NCBI RefSeq assembly: GCF_011758655.1
Contig: NZ_JAAMPA010000002.1
Location: 930,001-994,000, forward strand
Length of the DNA stretch: 64,000 nt
Reading direction: 5' to 3'
DNA from: Modestobacter marinus
Lineage (GTDB): Bacteria > Actinomycetota > Actinomycetes > Mycobacteriales > Geodermatophilaceae
Below the pieces are notes generated by a model. That model saw nothing but the letters and a program-made list of their open reading frames with translations, was not told where the DNA came from and ran no database searches. Both the position numbers and the translations under genes were made by a program. This document shows, piece after piece, positions 56,111 to 64,000 of the stretch; positions within the stretch are counted from its first letter, which is position 1, and the number at the start of each line of letters is the position of its first letter.

Positions 56111-57322
56111 TCAGTCGACGACGAGCCGGCGCCGGGGCCAGCCGAGCATCCGCGCCCCGGTGACGGCGACCAGCAGTGCCAGGTGGTCGGCCGGGTCGGT
56201 GGCGTCGTGCCCGGTGAGCGTGTGCACCCGCTCGATCCGGTAGCTGACCGCCCGCACGCTCAGGTGCAGGGCGCGGGCGGTCGCCGCGGTGTTCCCGCCG
56301 GTGCCGAAGTAGGCGGCCAGCGTGCGCACCAGCGGCTCCGCCCCGCCCCGGGCGTCCACCAGCGGGCCGAGCACGGTCTGCACCAGGTCGGCCATCGCCG
56401 TCTCGTCGCGCAGCAGCACCCGGTAGACCAGCAGGTCCCGCGCGTGGACGACGGGCTGCGGCAGCTCCAGCCGGGCCGCGAGGTCGAGGGCGTCCAGGGC
56501 CTCCCGGTAGGAGCGCAGCACCCCGCGCGGGCCGGCGTGCGGTCGCCCGACCCCCACCCGCCACGACGACCGGTGGGTCTGCCGCGCGACGGCCCGGCCG
56601 ACCACCTCGGCCAGCTCCTGCGGGCCGATCCCGGCAGCGCCCCGACCGTCGTCGGCGGGTGAGGAGAGCATGCACAGCAGCCGCCCGCCCTTGGCTGCGA
56701 CCAGCAGGCCCCGGCCGTCGGTGCGGGCCCGGACCGCCGCCTCGACCCCGCCGGCCACGTGCATGCCCGAGTCGATCGGCCGGTCGGTCTCGGCGACCGT
56801 GACCACGTGCGTCGCGGTGAGCGACAGGCCGAACGGCTCCGCCCGCTCGACCAGCGACCCGACGTCGGACCGGCCGCTGAACAGGTCGTCGACGAACTCC
56901 CGCCGGTAGGCCTCCTCCCGGCGGACCACCTCGTGCTGGGCGTCCAGGTGGCCACCGGCCAGGGCGGCGAGCGCGGTGTCCGCGGCCCGCCAGACCACCT
57001 CGCCGATGCCCACCAGCTCCGCGGGCCGGACCGGCCGCGAGCGCACCTGGCCCAGCAGCGCCGGCAGCTCGGGCCACAGCCGCCGGGACGCCGTCATGTA
57101 GAGGTCGACCAGCGCCGGGAGCGGCACCCCCGCCCGCGCGGCCTCCCCGCCCAGCCGACGGCAGGACTCCTCCTCGGCGACGCTGAGCCGGCGCCCGGTG
57201 CGCGCCACGGCCAGCACCGCCGGCAGGTAGCCGTCCAGCAGCCCCGCCGGCGCCCCGTGCTCACCGGCCGCCGCCCGCGCGATGCGGGCCAGCGCCTCGT
57301 CCGGCGTCGCAGCGGCGTCCAT
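56111..57322 (-). CDS. PucR/CdaR-type transcriptional regulator
   Basis: The product has 403 residues. An N-terminal helical sensor-like region and a GGDEF-like middle domain (typical of CdaR proteins) precede a C-terminal PucR HTH. The HTH reads LVRTLAAYFGTGGNTAATARALHLSVRAVSYRIERVHTLTGHD. The ATG at 57322 is chosen; reading further upstream enters the exoribonuclease gene. Its effector and targets are unknown. The gene follows the exoribonuclease on the same strand with a 26-bp gap. Confidence 0.85.
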   Translation of the reverse strand: MDAAATPDEALARIARAAAGEHGAPAGLLDGYLPAVLAVARTGRRLSVAEEESCRRLGGEAARAGVPLPALVDLYMTASRRLWPELPALLGQVRSRPVRPAELVGIGEVVWRAADTALAALAGGHLDAQHEVVRREEAYRREFVDDLFSGRSDVGSLVERAEPFGLSLTATHVVTVAETDRPIDSGMHVAGGVEAAVRARTDGRGLLVAAKGGRLLCMLSSPADDGRGAAGIGPQELAEVVGRAVARQTHRSSWRVGVGRPHAGPRGVLRSYREALDALDLAARLELPQPVVHARDLLVYRVLLRDETAMADLVQTVLGPLVDARGGAEPLVRTLAAYFGTGGNTAATARALHLSVRAVSYRIERVHTLTGHDATDPADHLALLVAVTGARMLGWPRRRLVVD

Positions 57323-57348
57323 CCGGCCAGTGTCGTGCCCCGGGCAGG

Positions 57349-57861
57349 TCAGCGGGGTGCCGCAGGACCTCCGGCCGCCTCGATCGCCTGCCAGCGGGTC
57401 AGGTTGTAGCGGGCGTCGACCAGGGCGTCGTGCGTCCCCGCGGGCTTGGGCGGCAGGGCCGGCCGGCCGGCGTCGTCCCACCGCTGGCGCAGCTCACGGG
57501 TGAACCGCGGGATCGGCCGCGGCAGCGCCGGCATCGCACCCCACAGCTGGGCCAGCGCGACGTGGTCGTAGGCGGCGAACCAGGCCCACAGCTCGATCTC
57601 CGCGCCGGGCGCGGTGAGGAAGGACAGCAGGTCGGCCCGGATCCGCTCCCGGCTGCGCCACGCCTTGTCCGCCGGGGAGGGCAGCTGGTCCAGCACGTTG
57701 CGGCGCACCCACGGGATCGCCCTGTCCGGGTCGAACTCGGTGCTGACGGCGTAGAACTCCCGGCCGGTCTCGTCGACCACGCCGATCGACACCAGGTCGA
57801 TGGTGGTGCCGTCCTCGATGAACTCGGTGTCGTAGAAGTACCGCCGCACGCTCACCGGCAC
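57349..57861 (-). CDS. 3'-5' exoribonuclease, Rv2179c family
   Basis: DEDDh-type nuclease of 170 residues. The N-terminal FYDTEFIEDGTTIDLVSIGVVDE carries DxE, LWAWFAAYDHVALAQLWG a central Asp, and THDALVDARYNLTRW the C-terminal His/Asp. These match Rv2179c, an RNase T-like enzyme of actinobacteria. The GTG at 57861 is used, and GTG 57855 is equally plausible. Its place between DAHP synthase and the acyltransferase parallels the M. tuberculosis order. Confidence 0.88.
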   Translation of the reverse strand: MPVSVRRYFYDTEFIEDGTTIDLVSIGVVDETGREFYAVSTEFDPDRAIPWVRRNVLDQLPSPADKAWRSRERIRADLLSFLTAPGAEIELWAWFAAYDHVALAQLWGAMPALPRPIPRFTRELRQRWDDAGRPALPPKPAGTHDALVDARYNLTRWQAIEAAGGPAAPR

Positions 57862-57931
57862 ACCGTAGGCGTCGGCCCGATCACCGCCCGGCGCCGTCCC
57901 CCTCGCGCCGGACGCGGTGCCGGCCGGGTGC

Positions 57932-58714
57932 TCAGCCGGCCAGCGAGCTCGGCAGCCGGTCGGCGGCCTCGTGCGGCGGTGGCTGCAGGCGGGAGACCGC
58001 CTCGGTGGCGGTGACGCCGGTGGTGTCCATCGACTTCTTCACCTTGGCGCCGTAGAGGTCGACGTACTCCTGACCGGAGAGCTCCATGATCTCGTACATG
58101 ATCTCGTCGGTGATCGACCGCTCGACGAAGCGGTCACCCGACAGCCCGTCGTAGCGGGAGAAGTCCAGCGGCTCCCCGAACCGCACGACCACCCGCAGCA
58201 GGTGCTCGCCGAGCCGGCGGCCGAGCCTCCCCGGCAGCGGCACCTTGCGCGGCTCGTACACCATCGCGACCGGGACGACGGGCGCCCCGGTCTCCAGGGT
58301 CATCCGGGCGATGCCGGTCTTGCCCCGGAACAGCCGCCCGTCGGGCGAGCGGGTGCCCTCCGGGTAGATGCCCAGCAGCTTGCCCCGGGTGAGGATGCGG
58401 ATGCCGGTGCGGATGGCGTCCTCGGCCGCGGAGGCGTTGGTGCGGTCGATCGGCACCTGGCCGCTGCCGCCGAAGAACAGCCGCTGCGCGGCACCCTTGA
58501 GCCCGGTGCCGGTGAAGTACTCCGCCTTGGCCAGGAAGGTGACCCGGCGGCGCAGCGACAGCGGCATGAAGATCCAGTCCGCCGCCGACAGGTGGTTGCT
58601 GGCGATGATCGCCGCACCCGTCGCCGGCACGTGCTCGATGCCCTCGACGCGGGGCCGGAACACGAGCTTGACGATCGGGCCGACGGCCACGAACTTGAGG
58701 AACCAGTAGAACAA
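57932..58714 (-). CDS. 1-acyl-sn-glycerol-3-phosphate acyltransferase-like (PlsC family)
   Basis: Membrane-associated acyltransferase of 260 residues, corresponding to Rv2182c. The signature blocks are IIASNHLSAADWIFMP (NHxxxxD), FFGGSGQVPIDRTNAS, LLGIYPEGTRSPDGRLFRGKTGIARM (EGTRS) and PVVPVAMVYEP. It acylates lysophospholipid or lysophosphatidate. There is no ATG. The TTG at 58714 follows GGGAGG directly and precedes FYWFLKFVAVG, where homology begins, so it is the likely start. Confidence 0.9.
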   Translation of the reverse strand: MFYWFLKFVAVGPIVKLVFRPRVEGIEHVPATGAAIIASNHLSAADWIFMPLSLRRRVTFLAKAEYFTGTGLKGAAQRLFFGGSGQVPIDRTNASAAEDAIRTGIRILTRGKLLGIYPEGTRSPDGRLFRGKTGIARMTLETGAPVVPVAMVYEPRKVPLPGRLGRRLGEHLLRVVVRFGEPLDFSRYDGLSGDRFVERSITDEIMYEIMELSGQEYVDLYGAKVKKSMDTTGVTATEAVSRLQPPPHEAADRLPSSLAG

Positions 58715-58820
58715 CGCGCCTCCCTCAGCGACTGTCAGACTAAGGAGGCGCACAACACCACGACAATCTCGGCGGACAATCGCAGCCGACGCCGCACGGC
58801 CAGACCGATCCGGAGGACCG
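58715..58820 (-). promoter_or_regulatory. Divergent promoter region, plsC-like and hydrolase genes
   Basis: 106 bp, AT-richer than its surroundings. On the minus strand TTGTCG, 18 bases, TAGTCT resembles -35/-10 boxes about 15-25 bp before the acyltransferase ribosome site. On the plus strand GGAGGA precedes the hydrolase ATG. Confidence 0.4.
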
Positions 58821-59600
58821 ATGCCGCAGGCCGCACCGCTGATGCCCGGCGCCGACCCGTTCGACCTGCCGGGTGGGCCGGTGGGGGTGCTGCTGTGCCA
58901 CGGGTTCACCAGCACCCCGCAGAGCCTGCGGCCCTGGGGCGAGCACCTGGCGGCCGCCGGCTTCACCGTCCGCTGCCCGCTGCTGCCCGGCCACGGCACC
59001 CGCTGGCAGGACGCCAACGCCAGCACCGAAGAGGACTGGTACCGCGAGCTGTCCGCGGCGCTGGACGACCTGCGCGGCCGGTGCAGCTCGGTGGTGGTGG
59101 CCGGGCTGTCGATGGGCGGCACCCTGGCGCTGCGGCTGGCCCAGCGCCGTCCGGACGACGTGGCCGCACTGGTGCTGGTCAACCCCTCGCTGCTCACCGA
59201 GCGGCGCGACGCCCGGCTGCTGCCGCTGCTGGCCCGGCTCACCCCGGCCTGGGCGCCGGTCGCCGGCGACATCAAGAAGCCGGGGGCCACGGAGCTGGCC
59301 TACCCCCGGCTGCCCACCCGGGCCGCGCTGGCACTGCGCCGGCTGTGGGCCGCCGTCCGCGCCGACCTGGGCTCCGTCCGGGCCCCGCTGCTGGTGTTCC
59401 GCAGCGTCACCGACCACGTCGTGGAGCCCGCCTCGGCCCGGGTGCTGCTGGCCGGCGTCGGCAGCACCGACACCACCGAGGTGCTGCTGCACGACAGCCA
59501 CCACGTGGCCACCCTGGACAACGACGCGCCGATGCTCTTCGCCCGCTCGGTGGAGTGGATCCGGGACCGCGTGCCCGCGACCCGGGCGAGCAGCTCGTGA
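58821..59600 (+). CDS. Alpha/beta-hydrolase, carboxylesterase type
   Basis: Cytoplasmic esterase of 259 residues, Est30/Rv2183c-like. The oxyanion segment is GVLLCHGFTSTPQSL; PLLPGHGTRWQDAN follows. The nucleophile Ser lies in VVVAGLSMGGTLALRLA, the acid in VFRSVTDHVVEPASA, and His in LLHDSHHVATLDNDAP. It probably hydrolyses short acyl esters or monoacylglycerol. It is divergent from the plsC-like gene, and its stop overlaps the next gene (GTGA). Confidence 0.9.
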   Translation: MPQAAPLMPGADPFDLPGGPVGVLLCHGFTSTPQSLRPWGEHLAAAGFTVRCPLLPGHGTRWQDANASTEEDWYRELSAALDDLRGRCSSVVVAGLSMGGTLALRLAQRRPDDVAALVLVNPSLLTERRDARLLPLLARLTPAWAPVAGDIKKPGATELAYPRLPTRAALALRRLWAAVRADLGSVRAPLLVFRSVTDHVVEPASARVLLAGVGSTDTTEVLLHDSHHVATLDNDAPMLFARSVEWIRDRVPATRASSS

Positions 59601-60289
59601 CCCTCCCCCGCGGTCCGGGCCGAGGCCGCGGCCGCCGCGACAACGGGCTGGACGCCACGCTGTGGCACCCGCTGCGCGACGTCGACCCCCGGGTGGGCGA
59701 GCACCTGCTCGACCTGCTGGCCTCGGCCGGGATCGCCGCCTACCTCGAGCCGGCCACCGACGTGCAGCCCTACACGCGCAGCGTCTCCTTCCCCAGCCCG
59801 CCGTCGGACCGGTTGTTCGTCGACCGCGCCCAGCGCAGCGAGGCCGCCGCCGTCGTCGAGCGGCACACCGACGAACCGGCCACCCCCCGCCCCGTGCCGC
59901 CGCGGTCGGAGCGGGTCACCGACGACGACGCCGAGTTCGCCCGGATCGTCGCTGCCTTCGAGGCCGAGCACGGCCGGAACGTGGTGGCCGCCGAACCGCG
60001 GGACGACCCGCCCCCGCCACCGGCCGAGCGGACGGTGCTGGAGGCCTTCGACGACCACTACGAGCCGCCCCCGCCCCCACCGCTGCCGGTGCTGGCCCCG
60101 GCCTCCCTGTACGCCCTGCTGCTCATCTGCCTCGGCGCCGTGCTGCTCATCGCCCCGACCCGGGTGGGGCTGTCCATCGACCTCGGCCTGGTGCTCGGGG
60201 TGGCCGCGGTGGTCGGCGGCGTCGGCGTGCTGGTGTCCCGGATGCGGGACCGCGACGGCGACGACGGGGACAACGGCGCCGTCGTCTGA
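59597..60289 (+). CDS. DUF308-like membrane protein
   Basis: The product has 230 residues. A soluble N-terminal half (DATLWHPLRDVDPRVGEHLLDLLASAGIAAYLEPATDVQPYTRSVSFPSPPSDRLFVD) precedes Pro-rich linkers. Two C-terminal helices (LYALLLICLGAVLLIAPTRVGLSI and LGLVLGVAAVVGGVGVLVSRM) and an acidic tail follow. It is conserved behind the esterase gene in actinobacteria, as far as I recall, with no assigned function. Translation is coupled to the hydrolase through a 4-bp overlap. Confidence 0.75.
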   Translation: MTLPRGPGRGRGRRDNGLDATLWHPLRDVDPRVGEHLLDLLASAGIAAYLEPATDVQPYTRSVSFPSPPSDRLFVDRAQRSEAAAVVERHTDEPATPRPVPPRSERVTDDDAEFARIVAAFEAEHGRNVVAAEPRDDPPPPPAERTVLEAFDDHYEPPPPPPLPVLAPASLYALLLICLGAVLLIAPTRVGLSIDLGLVLGVAAVVGGVGVLVSRMRDRDGDDGDNGAVV

Positions 60290-60354
60290 AGCGGCGCCCC
60301 GCCCCGGCGAGTTGGAGGCGGGATCAGCACGGGGCCGGTCAGTAGCCTGCGCGG

Positions 60355-61599
60355 ATGAGCTCCTCGACGCACTCCGCCGTCGTCACCCTGAGCGGCCACC
60401 TGATGGACACCGGCATCCTCGCCCGGGTGCTCGACGACGTCCTCGAGTACGGCGGGGACTACCGGATCCAGAGCCTCGAGCTCGGCCGCGAGCACCAGGA
60501 CGCCTCGCGCGCGCTCGTCGAGGTCAGCGCGAGCGGGCCCGAGCTCCTGGACCGGATCCTGATGCGCGTGCAGGTGCATGGCGCCAACGCCGTCGACCCG
60601 GGGACGGCGACCACCCGGCCCGCCCCCTCCGACGGCGTCTTCCCGGAGGACTTCTACTCGACCACCAACCTGGAGACCCTGGTCCGGCTGGACCGGGAGT
60701 GGCTGCGGGTGCAGCGCCCGGAGATGGACTGCGGCCTGGTCGTGGACGCCCCGGCCGGCGGGCAGGTGACCGTGCGCACCGTCCCGGTCAGCGACGTGCG
60801 GGCCGGCGAGGCCGTGGTGTGCGGCGCCCACGGCGTGCGGGTGGAGCTCCCCCCGCAGGCGCCCCGCGGCGACGAGGACGACTTCGGCTTCATGTCCTCC
60901 TCGGTGTCCAGCGAGAAGCCCCAGGCGCTGCTGGTCCGCCAGATCGCCGAGCGGATGCGGGAGGTCAAGGCCGCCGGGAAGCGGGTGCTGTGGGTGGGCG
61001 GCCCGGCCGTGGTCCACACCGGGGCCGCGCCGGCGATGGTCCGGCTGGTGCAGGCCGGTTACGTCGACGTCCTCTTCGCCGGCAACGCGCTCGCCACGCA
61101 CGACATCGAGTCCGCGCTGTTCGGCACCTCGCTCGGGGTCGACCTGGCCAAGGGGTCGGGCGTGCCGCACGGCCACGAGCACCACATCCGCGCGATCAAC
61201 ACGATCCGGGCGGCCGGGTCGATCGCCGCGGCGGTGGAGAACGGCGTGCTCACCGGCGGGGTGATGCACGCGCTGGTGCAGGCCGGCAAGCCGTTCGTGC
61301 TGGTCGGCTCGGTGCGCGACGACGGCCCGCTGCCCGACGTGATCACCGACGTGATCGACGGTCAGCGGGCGATGCGCGCCGAGCTGCCCGACGTCGGCTT
61401 CGCGATCATGGTGGCCACGATGCTGCACTCGATCGCCACCGGGAACATCCTCCCGGCCTCGGTGCCGCTGGTCTGCGTGGACATCAACCCGGCGACGGTG
61501 ACCAAGCTGGCCGACCGGGGCAGCGCCCAGGCGATGGGCATCGTCACCGACATCGGCCTGTTCCTCGAGCAGCTGGCCCGCGAGCTCGCCCCGGAGTGA
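60355..61599 (+). CDS. TIGR00300 / LOR-SDH-domain protein (ornithine cyclodeaminase-like)
   Basis: The product has 414 residues. An N-terminal ACT-like LOR/SDH domain (VVTLSGHLMDTGILARVLDDVLEYGGDYRIQSLELGR) is followed by the TIGR00300 core. The core has SSSVSSEKPQALLVRQIAERM, KRVLWVGGPAVVHTGAAPAMVRLVQAGYVDVLFAGNALATHDIESALFGTSLG and VCVDINPATVTKLADRGSAQA. Archaeal members are ornithine cyclodeaminases, and cyanobacterial AgrE/ArgZ carries a related module. A role in arginine/ornithine degradation is therefore plausible but unproven here. It is monocistronic, ending at a hairpin. Confidence 0.85.
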   Translation: MSSSTHSAVVTLSGHLMDTGILARVLDDVLEYGGDYRIQSLELGREHQDASRALVEVSASGPELLDRILMRVQVHGANAVDPGTATTRPAPSDGVFPEDFYSTTNLETLVRLDREWLRVQRPEMDCGLVVDAPAGGQVTVRTVPVSDVRAGEAVVCGAHGVRVELPPQAPRGDEDDFGFMSSSVSSEKPQALLVRQIAERMREVKAAGKRVLWVGGPAVVHTGAAPAMVRLVQAGYVDVLFAGNALATHDIESALFGTSLGVDLAKGSGVPHGHEHHIRAINTIRAAGSIAAAVENGVLTGGVMHALVQAGKPFVLVGSVRDDGPLPDVITDVIDGQRAMRAELPDVGFAIMVATMLHSIATGNILPASVPLVCVDINPATVTKLADRGSAQAMGIVTDIGLFLEQLARELAPE

Positions 61600-61605
61600 G
61601 CGGCT

Positions 61606-61639
61606 GCCCCCACCCGTCCGCGTGCGGACCGGTGGGGGC
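61606..61639. terminator. Bidirectional terminator hairpin
   Basis: GCCCCCACC-C-GTCCGC pairs with GCGGAC-C-GGTGGGGGC (one C-C mismatch) with a very tight loop. It lies between the convergent TIGR00300 and ROK kinase genes. Confidence 0.75.
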
Positions 61640-61653
61640 GGCGGGGCCCTCCG

Positions 61654-62673
61654 TCAGCCCTCGCCGTCGGCCACCGCGCGGCGGACCAGGTCGGCGGCGC
61701 CGACCAGCCCGGCCTGCGCACCCAGCTCGGCGGCGGCCACCCGCGGTCCGGGCCGGAACCCACGACCGGGCAGCGCCCGCTCCAGGCGCTCCCGGGCCGG
61801 GGCCAGCACGGTCTCGCCGAGCACGCTCACCCCGCCGCCGATCACCACGACGTCCGGGTCGAGGATGGCCGACAGGTCGGCGATCCCCTGCCCCAGCCAG
61901 GTGCCGACCTCGCACAGCAGCTCGATGGCCAGCGGGTCGCCGTCGGCCGCGGCGCGGGCCACGACCTCCCCGGTCAGCCGCGCCGCGTTGCCGTCCACCC
62001 GGTCCAGCAGGTCGGCCGCGGCCGCCGGGGAGTGGTCGGCGACCTCGCGGGCGGTGTGGCCCAGGGCGTTCCCGCTGGCGTACTGCTCCCAGCAGCCGCG
62101 GTTGCCGCAGGCACACAGCCGGCCGTCGGGCACCACGCGCATGTGGCCCCACTCGCCGGCCACGCCGTGCGAGCCCCGCTGCAGCCGGCCGTCGATGACG
62201 ATGCCCCCACCGATCCCGGTGCCCAGGGTGATCATCAGCATCAGGCTGCTGCCGCGGGCCGCGCCGTAGCGGTACTCCGCCCAGGCCGCGGCGTCCGCGT
62301 CGTTGCCCACCCAGAGCGGTCGCTGCAGCCGCCCGGCCAGGTCCTTGCGCAGCGCCTGGTTGCGCCAGGCCAGGTGCGGGCTGAACAGCACGGTGTCACC
62401 GGTGCGGTCGAACCAGCCCGCGGCGCCGACGCCCACCCCGACCAGCGGGCCGCCGTGGCGCTCGGCGAGCTCGTCGACCACGGACGCGATGGCGTCCTCG
62501 GTCGCGGTCACCGACTTGCCCGGGGTGGCCCGGCGGGCGGTGTCCAGGATGGTGCCGTCGGGGGCGACGACGCCGCCGGCGACCTTGGTGCCGCCGATGT
62601 CGATGCCCAGCGCGGGCAGCTGGGCGGCCCGGCCGGCCGTGACCGGGCCTCGTGTGTCGGGGGCGGCGGTCAT
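61654..62673 (-). CDS. ROK-family glucokinase
   Basis: Cytoplasmic sugar kinase of 339 residues, GlkA-like. ATP motif LGIDIGGTKVAGGVV, catalytic WVGNDADAAAWAEYRYG, LGTGIGGGIVIDGRL and the ROK zinc site GHMRVVPDGRLCACGNRGCWEQYASG are all present. It phosphorylates glucose and in Streptomyces relatives contributes to carbon repression. The ATG overlaps the stop of the preceding Cys-motif protein gene (ATGA), forming a three-gene operon with the ArsA-like gene. Confidence 0.93.
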   Translation of the reverse strand: MTAAPDTRGPVTAGRAAQLPALGIDIGGTKVAGGVVAPDGTILDTARRATPGKSVTATEDAIASVVDELAERHGGPLVGVGVGAAGWFDRTGDTVLFSPHLAWRNQALRKDLAGRLQRPLWVGNDADAAAWAEYRYGAARGSSLMLMITLGTGIGGGIVIDGRLQRGSHGVAGEWGHMRVVPDGRLCACGNRGCWEQYASGNALGHTAREVADHSPAAAADLLDRVDGNAARLTGEVVARAAADGDPLAIELLCEVGTWLGQGIADLSAILDPDVVVIGGGVSVLGETVLAPARERLERALPGRGFRPGPRVAAAELGAQAGLVGAADLVRRAVADGEG

Positions 62674-63317
62674 GCGACGTCGATCCGCTGGACGGGGGCG
62701 GGGGCCGGGTGGGTCACGGTCTCCTCGGGAGGGACTGACGCGTCCGCGGTGCGGACGTCGGGGGCAGGGGCGCCGGGCGCGGCGACACTGCCGTCCGGGT
62801 TCGTGCGGGGCCGGTCGGCCGGTCGCGTGCTGGTCGGGGTGCCGGCGTCGCTGTCGGGGTGGGTGCCGGCCTGGCTGTCGGCCGGGTCCCCGGCCTGACC
62901 GTCGGCGTGGGCACCGGCCGGGCTCCCGGCGTGGGTGCCGGCGTCACTGCCGGCGTGGGTGCCGGCGTCACTGCCGGCGTGGGTGCTGGCGTGGGTGCCG
63001 GCGTGGGTGCCGGCGTGGGTGCGGAGCGCGGTGGCGGCGCTGGTGAGCACGTCGGCCAGCGCGTCGACCAGGTCCGGACGGCGTCCGCGCAGCGCCGCCA
63101 GGCCCTGGCAGACCGGGCACCAGCGGCACTCGTCCGCCGGCTGCGGCCCCGCCGTCGCCGCGTCGTCCTCGGGTCGGGGGGCGGCGGGCCGTGCGGCAGG
63201 GGCGCCCAGCAGGTCGCCCAGGACGTCGGTCACGCGCGTCCCGGCCGCGTGCTCCGCGGCCAGCCCCGCTGCCAGCCGGCGCACCTGCTCGACCCAGTCG
63301 GGACCGGGTGCGGTCAC
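62670..63317 (-). CDS. Cys-motif actinobacterial protein with HAG-type repeats (DUF5304-like)
   Basis: The product has 215 residues. An N-terminal helical region (DWVEQVRRLAAGLAAEHAAGTRVTDVLGDLLG) leads to ECRWCPVCQGLAALRGRRPDLVDALADVLTSAATAL with a CxxCxxC-like metal-binding look. A long low-complexity tail of THAG/SDAG/SPAG repeats, then Pro/Thr/Asp-rich sequence, follows. The head resembles proteins encoded beside ROK glucokinase and ArsA-like ATPase genes in actinobacteria; the exact family name is uncertain. The GTG overlaps the preceding stop, and the end overlaps the glucokinase gene. Confidence 0.75.
   Translation of the reverse strand: MTAPGPDWVEQVRRLAAGLAAEHAAGTRVTDVLGDLLGAPAARPAAPRPEDDAATAGPQPADECRWCPVCQGLAALRGRRPDLVDALADVLTSAATALRTHAGTHAGTHASTHAGSDAGTHAGSDAGTHAGSPAGAHADGQAGDPADSQAGTHPDSDAGTPTSTRPADRPRTNPDGSVAAPGAPAPDVRTADASVPPEETVTHPAPAPVQRIDVA
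62930..63022 (-). repeat. 12-bp-based minisatellite in the repeat tail
   Basis: Units of GTGCCGGCGTGG-type sequence, some with GTCACTGCC variants, are repeated about eight times. On the minus strand they encode THAG and SDAG tetrapeptides. The near-identical DNA suggests recent slippage. Confidence 0.75.
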
Positions 63318-64000
63318 GCCCCGCTCCCCTCGGCCGCGGCGGCGGTGGCCAGCAGCCCGGCCGGCCACTGCGCCGGGTCGGGGACGAAGCGCACCTCCAG
63401 CACTGCCCGGGCGGTGCCCGGATCGGTCAGCGACCCGCCGGAGGCCGTGCACCGGCGGAGCAGTGCGTCCAGCGCGAGCGACCGGCGCACCCCGGCCGCG
63501 GTGACCACCAGGTCGTCGGCCCAGCGGGTCAGCTCGACCTCGCCGCGGCGGGCGAAGGGCAGCGGCACGTCGAGCAGCCACTCGCCGTCCACCCGGCGCG
63601 GCACCGCCTGCGGGACCGGCTGCACCGCCGTCTCCGGCACGGCGGCGCCCAGCGCGAGCAGGTCGGCGACGCCGGCGGGCGCGACCGCGGCCTCGGCCAC
63701 TTCCTGCACCGGGTCCGTGAGCGCGCGGACCGAGTGCACCGCCTGCTCCTGCACCGCGGCCCGCCGCTGCCACCACTCCCCCGAGCCGTCCGGGAGCAGC
63801 CGGGCGACGGTGACCGAGGCGATCCGCTGACCGAGGACGCCCAGTGCGGTGGCCGCGTGCTGCAGGTGCTGGGCCGCGGCGGCATCGGGGCGCAGCACCA
63901 GGTGGACGGCGGTGCGCGCGGGGTCGGCCAGCGCCACGGCGTCGAGCAGCTCCTCCGTCGCCGCGGTGCCGGCGAGCAGCCCGGCGGTGACGCCCGCGCG
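63314..64000 (-). CDS. ArsA-family ATPase, C-terminal part cut by window edge
   Basis: The frame is open to base 64000, leaving 228 C-terminal residues. The part seen includes RTAVHLVLRPDAAAAQHLQHAATALGVLGQRI and the C-terminal LLDVPLPFARRGEVELTRWADDLVVTAAGVRRSLALDALLRRC, the HSP20-like tail of ArsA/GET3-type ATPases. The P-loop would be outside the window. Position matches Rv2184c, an ArsA-like protein of unknown role. It overlaps the Cys-motif gene as GTGA. Confidence 0.8.
   Translation of the reverse strand, partial: RAGVTAGLLAGTAATEELLDAVALADPARTAVHLVLRPDAAAAQHLQHAATALGVLGQRIASVTVARLLPDGSGEWWQRRAAVQEQAVHSVRALTDPVQEVAEAAVAPAGVADLLALGAAVPETAVQPVPQAVPRRVDGEWLLDVPLPFARRGEVELTRWADDLVVTAAGVRRSLALDALLRRCTASGGSLTDPGTARAVLEVRFVPDPAQWPAGLLATAAAAEGSGA

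Noticed and set aside
62930..63022. Short regular repeats resembling a CRISPR array
   Set aside because: Units are 12 bp with no spacers, lie in frame inside a coding sequence and encode a tetrapeptide repeat. No cas genes are nearby.

Overview
The window is very GC-rich, roughly three quarters G+C by eye. Coding is dense on both strands, third codon positions are almost all G/C, GTG starts are common, and many neighbours overlap as ATGA or GTGA. Gene content (dcw cluster with mraZ, class II DAHP synthase, Rv2175c-like protein, PASTA kinase, DUF3040, SAV_6107-type HEPN protein, UAG-recoded selenoprotein) points to an actinobacterium, most likely Geodermatophilaceae (Geodermatophilus/Blastococcus/Modestobacter). 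The assignment is inferred from gene content.

Layout. 1-7.2 kb (minus): start of the division/cell-wall cluster, mraZ-rsmH-ftsL-like-ftsI-murE-murF, with MraZ boxes ahead of mraZ and three C-rich-loop hairpins ahead of rsmH. 7.2-13.1 kb (plus): MoxR ATPase, DUF58 protein and TgpA-type transglutaminase, then a PRPP-synthetase paralogue. 13.1-15.8 kb (minus): DUF3040 protein, SOS-controlled dinB, a four-helix membrane protein. 16.0-18.6 kb (plus): a GGAD-repeat peptide followed two bases later by a JmjC oxygenase, then a sucrase/ferredoxin-like protein. 18.6-26.6 kb: phosphodiesterase, methyltransferase, metallophosphoesterase, and a LexA-box-controlled DUF6504-HEPN-dnaE2 operon.

26.8-33.0 kb (plus) is a tightly overlapping run: ybaK, GNAT, a phytoene-desaturase-like oxidoreductase, cruF, a GT2 glycosyltransferase, a peroxiredoxin-like gene with an in-frame TAG at its catalytic residue, and a flavin reductase. 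I read that TAG as a selenocysteine codon with a SECIS-like hairpin just downstream. This is the most striking feature of the window. Normal genes here also end in TAG, so the codon appears to have two context-dependent meanings.

33-64 kb: adenosine kinase, a CDP-alcohol phosphatidyltransferase, a lipase-like protein and a chemoreceptor. Next come metF and carotenoid genes (GGPP synthase, crtI, crtB), then an Rv2175c-like protein, an FMN hydroxyacid oxidase and a PASTA kinase. They are followed by endonuclease IV, a subtilase, a gluconate permease, threonine aldolase and DAHP synthase, and a second chemoreceptor. The end holds a PucR-type regulator, an Rv2179c-like exoribonuclease, PlsC, a hydrolase, a TIGR00300 enzyme, ROK glucokinase and a partial ArsA-like ATPase. 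From memory, the order mraZ...metF, idsA2, Rv2175c, pknL, aroG, Rv2179c, Rv2182c, Rv2183c, Rv2184c parallels Mycobacterium tuberculosis Rv2158c-Rv2184c, so this is largely a conserved core region with lineage-specific insertions. Strong inverted-repeat terminators separate most convergent gene pairs.
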